From assembly GCA_934130265.1 (NCBI GenBank), contig CAKOYC010000042.1, positions 1 to 8,539 of the forward strand: a stretch of DNA of 8,539 bases. Reading direction: 5' to 3'. The notes under the pieces were generated by a model that saw only the letters and a program-made list of their open reading frames with translations, was not told where the DNA came from and did no database searches. The position numbers were made by a program, and so were the translations under genes. Below, one piece after another: positions 1 through 5,511 of this stretch; the first letter of the stretch is position 1, and the number at the start of each line of letters is the position of its first letter. The DNA is from an uncultured Bacilli bacterium. Its GTDB lineage: Bacteria; Bacillota_I; Bacilli_A; RF39; UBA660.

Positions 1-552
1 GCCCTAACTGGTATTATTTCACAAAGACTTGCTAAAATGCTTTGTACTCATTGTAGAAAGAAGGAAGCTACCACGCCTTATCAGAAAAAGGTCTTTAAAC
101 TAGCCCTTCATCAAGATGTAGAAGAAACATACGTTGCCAATCATGATGGATGTGAATACTGTTCAGGAGGATATCATGATCGTGTAGCAATTCAAGAAGT
201 GTTATTAATCAATGATGAAATTAGAAATGCTTTAAATGAAGAAGAAATGCGAAAAGAAGATCTGCAAAAGATAGTATACACCTCTGATGTAATAACCATG
301 TTACAAGATGGTCTTTACAAAGTTTTAGATGGAACCACTTCCTTTGAAGAAATCTATAGAATAATTGATATTGATGATGATTTAGATATGCAAGAAAAAT
401 TAGGTCTATTAGATAACAATAGAGAAATACCTAGTGATAAAATAGAAATTACCAAAGATACTAATAATATAGAAACACCACTTCCAAAGATAGATATACC
501 AAATGATGATAATTTACCAAGCATCCCACTAATTGATGAATTTAATAATTAA
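1..552 (+). CDS. PilB/GspE-family assembly ATPase, C-terminal part (5' end outside window)
   Basis: The frame is open from the first base of the window, so the gene begins upstream and only about 183 codons are visible. The visible part opens with GIISQRLAKMLC, the typical QRL...LC stretch of PilB/GspE/ComGA hexameric ATPases that power type IV pilus or type II secretion pilin assembly at the inner face of the membrane. Two cysteine pairs follow (C15/C18 and C51/C54 counted from base 1), which form the zinc-binding tetracysteine site of this family. Next come the conserved GGYHDRVAIQEVL and MLQDGLYKVLDGTTSFEEI segments. The Walker motifs lie outside the window. After about residue 128 the protein has an acidic, Asp/Asn/Pro-rich tail of some 55 residues that looks disordered and is not part of the family core. 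A terminator follows directly, so it is the last gene of its unit. pilB, gspE and comGA cannot be told apart here. Confidence 0.9.
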   Translation, partial: ALTGIISQRLAKMLCTHCRKKEATTPYQKKVFKLALHQDVEETYVANHDGCEYCSGGYHDRVAIQEVLLINDEIRNALNEEEMRKEDLQKIVYTSDVITMLQDGLYKVLDGTTSFEEIYRIIDIDDDLDMQEKLGLLDNNREIPSDKIEITKDTNNIETPLPKIDIPNDDNLPSIPLIDEFNN

Positions 553-558
553 AACTCA

Positions 559-596
559 AAAAGCTCTAGAATAAATTTTCCAGAGCTTTTATTAGC
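559..596 (+). terminator. Rho-independent terminator after the PilB/GspE gene
   Basis: The arms AAAAGCTCT and AGAGCTTTT pair over 9 bp, and the stem continues through a mismatch with GAA/TTC. The 3' arm runs into a T-rich stretch (TTTTATTAG). It starts 7 nt after the stop codon, as expected for the end of the upstream transcript. Confidence 0.8.
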
Positions 597-662
597 TTAA
601 TTTTATCGTGAATTATCCGGTTGAAGGGGCTGTCGAGAAATTAAGTGAATCTATGTCAACCA

Positions 663-682
663 CCATGCACTAAAGTACATGG
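663..682 (-). repeat. IS200 right-end subterminal hairpin
   Basis: CCATGCAC and GTACATGG pair with one mismatch around the loop TAAA. It lies about 40 nt beyond the tnpA stop codon. TnpA of this family recognises such imperfect single-strand hairpins; the match in loop and stem with the hairpin at 1223-1240 supports this reading. Confidence 0.65.
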
Positions 683-722
683 CTTGTTTAAGTACTGAAA
701 GTACAGTTAGCGAGTAAACTCG

Positions 723-1142
723 TTAATTCACAATCTTAAAATTTTCTTCACTTTCATTCTCTTGATTTTCAATATAATCTTTAATTGTTATTTCTGTAAT
801 TGCACCTACACTCCTACAGAAATAACCAACTGACCATAAATATTGTCTCCAATATCTTGATTTTAATTCTTTGAATTCCATTTGCAATGTTCTTGATGTT
901 TTACCTTTTAGTTGCTGGACTAGTTTAGAAACAGAAAGGCTCGGTGGACAGCTAACTAACAAGTGTATGTGATCTTTACTGATTGAACCTTTAATAATAG
1001 CAACACTCATACTATTGCATCCTTGCCTTATGAAATATCTTGCTCTTTCTGCAATTTTACCTTTCAAAACAGGATATCTATATTTAGTAGTCCAAACAAT
1101 ATGGTATTCTATATCATATTGTACATGTGATAACTTTCTCTT
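723..1142 (-). CDS. tnpA: IS200/IS605-family TnpA (Y1, HUH) transposase, start codon apparently lost
   Basis: Single-strand DNA transposase that cuts and rejoins the element ends through a 5'-phosphotyrosine. The reading frame carries EYHIVWTTKYRYPVL near the N-terminus, the HUH metal site as HIH in SKDHIHLLVSCPP, the RYWRQYLWSVGYF segment, and the catalytic tyrosine in IKDYIENQ, so the domain is complete at about 140 residues. There is no ATG, GTG or TTG in frame before a TTG at 1067, which would delete the first beta strand. A good ribosome site (AAAGAGGCAAGG) instead points to codon 1140-1142, which reads AAG where ATG would give the start MRKLSHVQYD. A further in-frame ATG at 1164-1166 is followed at once by TAG. 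I infer a start-codon mutation and probably an inactive copy. Confidence 0.8.
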   Translation of the reverse strand, partial: KRKLSHVQYDIEYHIVWTTKYRYPVLKGKIAERARYFIRQGCNSMSVAIIKGSISKDHIHLLVSCPPSLSVSKLVQQLKGKTSRTLQMEFKELKSRYWRQYLWSVGYFCRSVGAITEITIKDYIENQENESEENFKIVN

Positions 1143-1166
1143 ATACCTTGCCTCTTTTAGCTACAT

Positions 1167-1195
1167 ATTATACTGTAACTAAAAGGCATTGGCAA
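1167..1195 (-). promoter_or_regulatory. Promoter of IS200 tnpA
   Basis: On the minus strand: -35 TTGCCA (1190-1195), 17-nt spacer, perfect -10 TATAAT (1167-1172). Transcription would begin near 1160, just before the AAAGAGGCAAGG ribosome site, which supports translation starting near 1142 rather than at the ATG-TAG at 1166. Confidence 0.65.
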
Positions 1196-1222
1196 TTAAT
1201 TACCTCTAAATTCTTAAGAATT

Positions 1223-1240
1223 TATGTGCTAAAGCACATA
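1223..1240 (-). repeat. IS200 left-end subterminal hairpin
   Basis: A perfect 7-bp stem TATGTGC / GCACATA around TAAA, about 17 nt inside the presumed left end at 1257. The loop is the same as in the right-end hairpin and the stem is related. A palindromic TTCTTAAGAA (1211-1220) lies just inside it. Confidence 0.65.
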
Positions 1241-1256
1241 GCCTGAACTACTTTTC

Positions 1257-1645
1257 TTAACGGTCAAATAAATCAAGTACTATTGCTAAATATGTACATC
1301 CTGTTTCTTTGGTATAAATATAAGTTATATCTCCAACACATTTCTTACTTGGCTTTTCAACCTTAAAATCTTGATTTAAGAGGTTAGAATAATCTTTTGT
1401 ATTATCTGTAGTAGACTTACCTGCATGATTATATTTCTTAACTGTTATACTTCTTAATTTTAGAACTTGCATTTTTCTAGCAACTCTTTTTTGACTTACT
1501 ATTATACCTTTTTCCCTTAATTTTCTTGTTATTTTAGGGGAACCATATTTTTTTTGAGGCATAGAACTCAGATTTTATTTTGACATCTAGTTTTTCATTT
1601 GCTTCTTTATAAATATTGGTTTTTATTGTCATCAATAAATTCCAT
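1257..1645 (-). pseudogene. IS3-family OrfB transposase remnant (N-terminal part, multiply broken)
   Basis: The longest open piece (1257-1562) encodes KKYGSPKITRKLREKG, an HTH_21-type segment, then VGDITYIYTKETGCTYLAIVLDLFDR, the start of the rve/DDE integrase domain with the first catalytic Asp (GDITYI). It stops right at the IS200 junction, so the other two catalytic residues are missing. Upstream, ATG at 1643-1645 opens MEFIDDNKNQY, the usual OrfB start, but the frame then breaks. IYKEANEKLDVKIKSEFYAS follows in another frame, and about 20 residues normal for the family seem deleted between the two. A further shift occurs at an A8 run (1552-1559 region), where A7 would restore the frame. 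Clearly non-functional. Confidence 0.85.
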
Positions 1646-1649
1646 TTTG

Positions 1650-1925
1650 TCATCTATTTCTTTGAGAATATGGCAACCACTTTTTTAATATTTCTACTTC
1701 TTGTTCCAATTCTTTATTCTTCTTTTGTAGTTTTAGAATTTCATCATTATTTGTTTTTTCACCTGTTGATGTAGTGATAGTTTTAAATTTTTTTATCCAA
1801 CCATTTATAGTACTTTTACCAATGCCATATTCTCTAGATAACTCTGACAAACCTTTGCCATTTTCATATAATTTTACAACTGTCTTTTTAAAACTTTCAT
1901 CATAACTTTTATACTGTCTTGCCAT
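1650..1925 (-). pseudogene. IS3-family OrfA (HTH_Tnp_1), frameshifted at its C-terminus
   Basis: DNA-binding partner protein of IS3-type transposases. MARQYKSYDESFKKTVVKLYENGKGLSELSREYGIGKSTINGWIKKFK is the helix-turn-helix, followed by a leucine-zipper-like coiled coil (ILKLQKKNKELEQEVEILKK). ATG at 1925 is preferred over GTG at 1931 because AGGAAAGAGG sits 7 nt before it. The frame ends in an unnatural KKWLPYSQRNR, whereas the -1 frame gives VVAIFSKK and a stop at 1654, the usual family ending. An A6 run at 1681-1686 is the break point: A7 would restore the normal end. The same site reads A AAA AAG, a classical -1 slippery heptamer, so programmed shifting cannot be excluded, but the decayed orfB makes simple mutation more likely. 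Confidence 0.8.
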
Positions 1926-1954
1926 AGACACACCTCTTTCCTTACTGTTTTGAT

Positions 1955-1983
1955 ATTATATCATGTATACTTTAAGAGGTAAA
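1955..1983 (-). promoter_or_regulatory. Promoter upstream of IS3 orfA
   Basis: On the minus strand: -35 TTTACC (1978-1983), 17-nt spacer, -10 TATAAT (1955-1960). It lies about 30 nt upstream of the orfA start codon. The -10 is perfect and the -35 weak. Confidence 0.5.
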
Positions 1984-2022
1984 TTAATGAAAGAAAAATT
2001 CATTAGTTTATGATACAATAAC

Positions 2023-2052
2023 TTTTAATCTTTCTTATAAGAAAGATTAAAA
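2023..2052. repeat. 30-nt perfect AT-rich palindrome at the IS3/IS110 border
   Basis: TTTTAATCTTTCTTA followed immediately by its exact reverse complement (centre 2037/2038). It sits between the IS3 remnant and the IS110 noncoding region. It has A runs rather than T runs on its 3' side on the + strand, so it is not a standard terminator in that direction. It could be a target site, an element end or a bidirectional hairpin. Confidence 0.7.
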
Positions 2053-2064
2053 AAAACGTTTGAG

Positions 2065-2201
2065 TAAGGGCAGATTATATCAAAGGTATTTGAATCCATA
2101 ACTGTGACTGCCCGTCTCTTATCTTATTATTAATCTAGTCTTAGAAAGTGTGATCAACAAATCCATATAACCAGCATGATGAGATAATTGTAAACACTAA
2201 G
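2065..2201 (+). ncRNA. Candidate IS110 bridge-RNA region (remnant)
   Basis: The noncoding stretch just upstream of the IS110 recombinase can form two consecutive structures on the + strand. The first has stem GGGCAG (2068-2073) / CTGCCC (2108-2113), with an inner hairpin TCAAA-GGTA-TTTGA (2080-2093). The second pairs CTTA...GTGT (2140-2151) with ACACTAAG (2194-2201) around a large loop. It is known for IS110 elements such as IS621 that the noncoding end upstream of the recombinase gene encodes a structured bridge RNA with target- and donor-binding loops. The position, length and two-loop layout match that idea, but I cannot assign guide loops. Confidence 0.35.
2140..2149 (+). repeat. 10-nt direct repeat, copy 1 (CTTAGAAAGT)
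   Basis: The same ten bases occur in the same orientation at 3539-3548, on the other side of the IS110 gene. See copy 2. Could mark an element border or a guide/donor match, or be chance in AT-rich DNA. Confidence 0.5.
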
Positions 2202-2227
2202 AGTCAAACTAAGAAAGGAAGTATTAT

Positions 2228-3391
2228 ATGAAGTATGTTTTAGCACTTGATGTTGCTAAAGATAAAAGTATGATTATGTTATCTTCTAATGTTGGTGAAG
2301 TTCTATTAGAACCTACTGAATACACACATAATAAATCTGATTTTAAAAAAATAGATTCTTATATTAATAAGCTTAACATTAAAGATAATTTAACAGTTAT
2401 TATGGAAGCAACAAGTATCTATCACAAAGCACCAGAAAGATTTTTTAAAGAGAATAATTATCATGTTATTGTCTTCAATCCTCTTATTGATAAAGAAATT
2501 ACTAACACTATCAGAAAAACAAAAACTGATAAACAAGATTGCATTAAACTAACTAATTTATTTTGTAAAGGCAGTATTCCAGATAGAAAGTACACAGAAA
2601 ATGAAATTTATACTAAGCTTAATGAATTATCTAGACAATATTATCATTTAAATGAAGGGTTAACTAGACATAAGAACCGTTATAAAGAATTATTACATCT
2701 ATGTTTTTCCAGAATTTGAATTATGTTTTAAAGACGGAAAAATATATGATTTAACCACATTAAACTTTATCAAAGAATTTCCACATGCTTATATTATAAA
2801 AGAAAAAAGAGTTGATGCACTTGCTTATAATATGGCTAATACAAATAAAAGACATCTTAATTATTACAAAAGAAAAGCTAATACAATTAAAAAATATGCA
2901 CAAAATTCTTATCCAGGAGTAAATCAGAATTCTAATACTATTGATAATTTAAAACAACCAGTTGAAATTATTATTAATCTAACTAAACAAACAAAAAATT
3001 TTGATACCATTACTTCAATCTTTGAGATAGCCGATTTGTCTGCTTCTTTAATATTGCTGAACTAAAATATATTACAAGATTTAATAATATCAAACAAATC
3101 AATGCTAGTTGTGGATTAGATCCTACGATTGTTCAATCAGGAAAAAGTATAAATTATCATGATCCAATTTCTAAACTTGGAAATAAATATGCAAGAAAAA
3201 TATTATTTAATTGTAGTCGAAGTATTGTAACTTTATCAGCCAAATGTGATAAAGGAAATCCAATATATGTTTATTATTTAAAGAAAAAACAGGAAGGTAA
3301 ACATTACTATACTTGTTTAACTGCCTGTTCCACTAAACTAATTAGAATTATTTATGCACTATGTATGAATAATTCCCAAACCCAAAATTAG
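2228..3391 (+). pseudogene. IS110-family DEDD recombinase/transposase with two frameshifts
   Basis: Starts at ATG with AAAGGAAG as ribosome site. The first frame (to 2719) is the RuvC-like DEDD_Tnp_IS110 domain: ALDVAKDKS (D8), IMEATSIYH (E60) and RKTKTDKQD (D101, D104) supply all four acidic residues. At 2704-2708 a T5 run shifts the frame; T4 would restore it and continue into PEFELCFKDGKIYDL. That second frame runs to 3065. It is then broken near 3051-3055, where one inserted base restores SLIIAELKYITRFNNI and reads on through SCGLDPTIVQSGK (the Transposase_20 domain with its serine in QSG) to a stop at 3389-3391. With both repairs the protein would be about 388 residues, near the family norm. 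The usual PGIGP-like turn before the second domain reads FEIAD, another sign of decay. Confidence 0.9.
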
Positions 3392-3515
3392 TTTAGCATT
3401 TTATTGAATATATATCAATATCTTTAACACCAAATTTTAAAAAATATGCACTTTTGATGTTTTCGGTCGTGGATAAGTTCATAATTTTAAGTTAATTTAT
3501 CACTTTTTAAAGAAA

Positions 3516-3536
3516 TTTACAAAAAACACTTGTAAA
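3516..3536 (-). terminator. Possible weak terminator after the surface-protein gene
   Basis: On the minus strand TTTACAA pairs with TTGTAAA (7 bp, 7-nt loop), followed by TTTCTTT. It lies about 35 nt beyond the surface-protein stop codon. The stem is AT-rich, so this is tentative. Confidence 0.35.
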
Positions 3537-3538
3537 AA

Positions 3539-3548
3539 CTTAGAAAGT
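3539..3548 (+). repeat. 10-nt direct repeat, copy 2 (CTTAGAAAGT)
   Basis: Identical to 2140-2149. It lies about 150 nt after the IS110 stop codon and 23 nt before the end of the surface-protein gene, close to where an IS110 right end would be expected. Confidence 0.5.
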
Positions 3549-3570
3549 CAAAGCATTCGAAATTTTGTGT

Positions 3571-5427
3571 CTATACACTTGATTCAGGACCATTATTATA
3601 TAGTGATAATGTAAATGGATTATTTTTAGTTCCATCTCCTCCAGTAATTATAACATTTGATTTTAGATTCATAGATGGGCGAGAACCATACGAATCCGTC
3701 GGACTATTGTTACTGACATAGCCGTTGTTGCCGACGCCATGGCCGTACAAGGAAATATCTGGTGTCAATATCCAATAATTAAAATTATTACTATATTTAT
3801 CAAATTGTCCTGCCATTAATTCTCCTAATCTCAACAATCCTACTTTAGCAGTAGTAGTGGCTGCTGTTAGATTACTACCTGTGACATCTTGATATTTTGC
3901 TAATTTATAATTAGCATCACCTACAGTTCCCAAATACCATGTTGCATTATCTTCTATCATATTTACTTGATCATTAGTTAGATAGGTACCACTTGTCAAA
4001 TAATCACCATTTAAGAATGTTCCTATTGTATTATCTTTAGAAAATTTTGCATTACTTCCAAAAGCTATTGTTTTATAACTGCTACTATCTTTTAGAGGTA
4101 TAGCACTTGTTATTTTAGTACCTGTTCCATTCTCATGACTTACTATTCGATATAGATTGTTTTCTCCGGTTCCAAAGCTTATATATTCACCGCTATATCT
4201 TGTTGATAGCAATGCCCCTATTGGACTATCATTATCGCCTTGAAGCCTGTACGGATTATCAACAGTTCCATCACCGTCTATAATTTTCACTGCAGATTTT
4301 AGATTTATAGATGGGCGAGAGCCGGACGAATTCGTCGGACTAAAGTCGTAGCTGACACCTTCGTAGTTGACAAGACGGACGTCCGAGGTAGTATACGGTG
4401 TTAATGTCCACCAATTTAAATCATTATTTAAATATCCAGTTGAATATGTGGTATTTTTATAACTCATTGTATACTCATAAACATTTAGTAAACCAACGGC
4501 ATCCGTTACCATCGTTGTTTTAGCTGGTTTAGTTGTAGCAGTGGTTAAAGTGGCATTCCAAACACTATCTGTCTTGATAAATTTATCAGGTTCTCTTAAG
4601 TTTCCTAAGAAACCATCTACTGTCGTATCATTTAACCACTGTTCCATATAACTACCTTTAAATGTTGTATTACCTCTAGCATTATATGAAATGGTTGATA
4701 TATTCCATTGAGTTACTAATTTTACAGAGTTATCAGATGGATCTATTGATACTGCTCTCCATAATTTACCACTATACCAGATATAGTTATTAGGATCAGT
4801 TCCAGTAATAAATGTTTGTTCTGAATCACTGGTATCTATTGTTCCATTATCTCCTACTCCTTTTAACAATGTTTTTGCTACAGTAGATGCAGTACTATTA
4901 CTAGTTCCATTTACTACTATTTTACTTTTATAAACCTTATCTTGAATATTGTTACCAGCATCAGATGATATCCACATATATAACTTATAAGTAACAGTTT
5001 TACCAACTGCTAATTCTGTTTCATTAATTAATCGATATGTCTCTGTTCCTAAATTCTTTACTGTTTTTATACCAGAATCATACCCATCATCACCAATTAA
5101 TTTCATTCTTAAATAACTAGTGTCTAATGTATTAGCTAGTTCTTCCTCATTAGATACTGTATAATAAGCTTTTATATCTCCTGTATTAGTGATAGTAAAA
5201 GTATATGGTGTAGTTTTCAATCCATCTTCATCTGTCATAGGAGCAGCATTTGTCATACTTATAATATTACTATCTGCAAAGTCTATTTTCAGTGTTCCTA
5301 CTTGCATACTTAACTTTTTACTCTTAAAAGATTTAGTAAGCAGCGCATAACTACTTCCTAGTAAAGCTATTAAACTAATTAATACTAGTATAATTATCAT
5401 TATTATCTTATTTTTATTTCTAGTCAT
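3571..5427 (-). CDS. Surface protein: membrane anchor/signal, TasA-like domain, two repeat domains with hypervariable blocks
   Basis: 618 residues. Residues 7-28 form a hydrophobic segment (IIMIIILVLISLIALLG) ending in SSYALL, a signal peptide or N-terminal anchor, so the rest is probably outside the cell. Residues about 38-175 (MQVGTLKIDF, NAAPMTDEDGLKTTPYTFTITNTGD) resemble TasA/camelysin-type beta-sandwich proteins. Residues about 185-394 and 395-610 are two diverged copies of a DUF6273-like domain. Each has a W(T/I)LTP entry, a 25-residue variable stretch (345-369 and 557-581), then GSRPS(I/M)NLKS and a GDGT-NP(Y/F) end. The variable stretches have base composition and codon use unlike the rest of the gene (see the two repeat entries). 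GAGGTG precedes the ATG at a normal distance, and the gene has its own promoter. No LPXTG sorting signal is seen. The ligand is unknown; a role as a diversified binding protein is inferred. Confidence 0.8.
   Translation of the reverse strand: MTRNKNKIIMIIILVLISLIALLGSSYALLTKSFKSKKLSMQVGTLKIDFADSNIISMTNAAPMTDEDGLKTTPYTFTITNTGDIKAYYTVSNEEELANTLDTSYLRMKLIGDDGYDSGIKTVKNLGTETYRLINETELAVGKTVTYKLYMWISSDAGNNIQDKVYKSKIVVNGTSNSTASTVAKTLLKGVGDNGTIDTSDSEQTFITGTDPNNYIWYSGKLWRAVSIDPSDNSVKLVTQWNISTISYNARGNTTFKGSYMEQWLNDTTVDGFLGNLREPDKFIKTDSVWNATLTTATTKPAKTTMVTDAVGLLNVYEYTMSYKNTTYSTGYLNNDLNWWTLTPYTTSDVRLVNYEGVSYDFSPTNSSGSRPSINLKSAVKIIDGDGTVDNPYRLQGDNDSPIGALLSTRYSGEYISFGTGENNLYRIVSHENGTGTKITSAIPLKDSSSYKTIAFGSNAKFSKDNTIGTFLNGDYLTSGTYLTNDQVNMIEDNATWYLGTVGDANYKLAKYQDVTGSNLTAATTTAKVGLLRLGELMAGQFDKYSNNFNYWILTPDISLYGHGVGNNGYVSNNSPTDSYGSRPSMNLKSNVIITGGDGTKNNPFTLSLYNNGPESSV
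3685..3759 (-). repeat. Hypervariable block 2 (DGR-type variable-region candidate)
   Basis: Codons 557-581 of the surface protein, from GAT ATT TCC to TAT GGT. It has the same length as block 1 with no gaps and 37 of 75 bases G or C. In the first 19 codons, 18 end in C or T. It is followed by TCTCGCCCATCTAT, shared with block 1. The pattern is what A-targeted mutagenesis of AAC/AAT codons would leave. Confidence 0.55.
4321..4395 (-). repeat. Hypervariable block 1 (DGR-type variable-region candidate)
   Basis: Codons 345-369 of the surface protein, from TAT ACT ACC to TCC GGC; 39 of 75 bases are G or C. In the first 19 codons, 17 end in C or T. Against block 2 there are 13 differences at codon position 1, 11 at position 2 and 7 at position 3. 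Six of the seven at position 3 are T/C and one is A/C. AGTCCGACG and the TCTCGCCCATCTAT flank are unchanged between the copies. Confidence 0.55.
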
Positions 5428-5458
5428 AAGACACCTCTATTCTTATCTTTATAAGAAA

Positions 5459-5487
5459 ATTTTATCATAAAGAGCTTTTTCTTTCAA
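5459..5487 (-). promoter_or_regulatory. Promoter of the surface-protein gene
   Basis: On the minus strand: -35 TTGAAA (5482-5487), 17-nt spacer, -10 TAAAAT (5459-5464), about 32 nt before the start codon. It lies just past the RNase J terminator, so the surface protein is transcribed separately. Confidence 0.7.
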
Positions 5488-5511
5488 TAGAAAAAGTGTA
5501 TTTCTACACTT
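5486..5511 (-). terminator. Terminator of the rnc - ORF - RNase J operon
   Basis: On the minus strand AAGTGTA-GAAA-TACACTT (7 bp, GNRA-type loop) is followed by TTTCTATT. The RNase J stop codon TAG (5504-5506) lies within the hairpin, spanning the end of its 5' arm and the start of the loop. Confidence 0.75.

Larger units (their letters stand above)
640..1257 (-). mobile_element. IS200/IS605-family element (tnpA only), abutting the IS3 remnant
   Basis: The element contains one Y1 transposase gene on the minus strand, flanked on both sides by imperfect subterminal hairpins with the same loop (TAAA on the + strand). There is no TnpB gene, so it is of the IS200 type. The size of about 620 bp fits that group. 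The right boundary is set by the abrupt end of the IS3 orfB reading frame at 1257-1262. The left boundary, about 640, is approximate and set only by the position of the right-end hairpin. IS200-type elements have no terminal inverted repeats and make no target duplication, and none is seen. Confidence 0.7.
1257..1985 (-). mobile_element. Decayed, truncated IS3-family insertion sequence
   Basis: orfA and the first part of orfB are present in the usual order on the minus strand, with a promoter upstream of orfA. The orfB 3' part and the distal terminal repeat are not found in the window. The upstream terminus is probably near 1975-1985 but I cannot identify the inverted repeat with confidence. 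Confidence 0.7.
2055..3550 (+). mobile_element. IS110-family insertion sequence (inactive copy, approximate limits)
   Basis: One broken recombinase gene, about 175 nt of structured noncoding DNA upstream and about 150 nt of AT-rich DNA downstream. The long noncoding side is upstream of the gene, as in the IS110 rather than the IS1111 subgroup. The family has no long terminal inverted repeats, so exact ends cannot be read. A 10-nt direct repeat (2140-2149 / 3539-3548) and a palindrome (2023-2052) are landmarks for either border. Confidence 0.6.

Noticed and set aside
2068..2130. GGGCAG/CTGCCC as a terminator
   Set aside because: The loop is 34 nt and no T run follows; the stem fits a structured RNA better.
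552..3570. CRISPR-like repeat array in the AT-rich IS cluster
   Set aside because: No regularly spaced repeats of 20 nt or more; the repeated motifs are the two IS200 end hairpins and one 10-nt pair.
3571..3600. GTGT/ACAC hairpin around the surface-protein stop codon as its terminator
   Set aside because: Only 4 bp of stem and followed by AAAATTTC rather than a T run.
3571..5427. Cell-wall anchoring by sortase
   Set aside because: No LPXTG-like motif, C-terminal hydrophobic segment or positive tail; the C-terminus is simply NNGPESSV.
3571..5427. A DGR reverse transcriptase or template repeat inside the window
   Set aside because: No frame shows reverse-transcriptase motifs, and I found no A-rich near-copy of the variable blocks elsewhere in the window.
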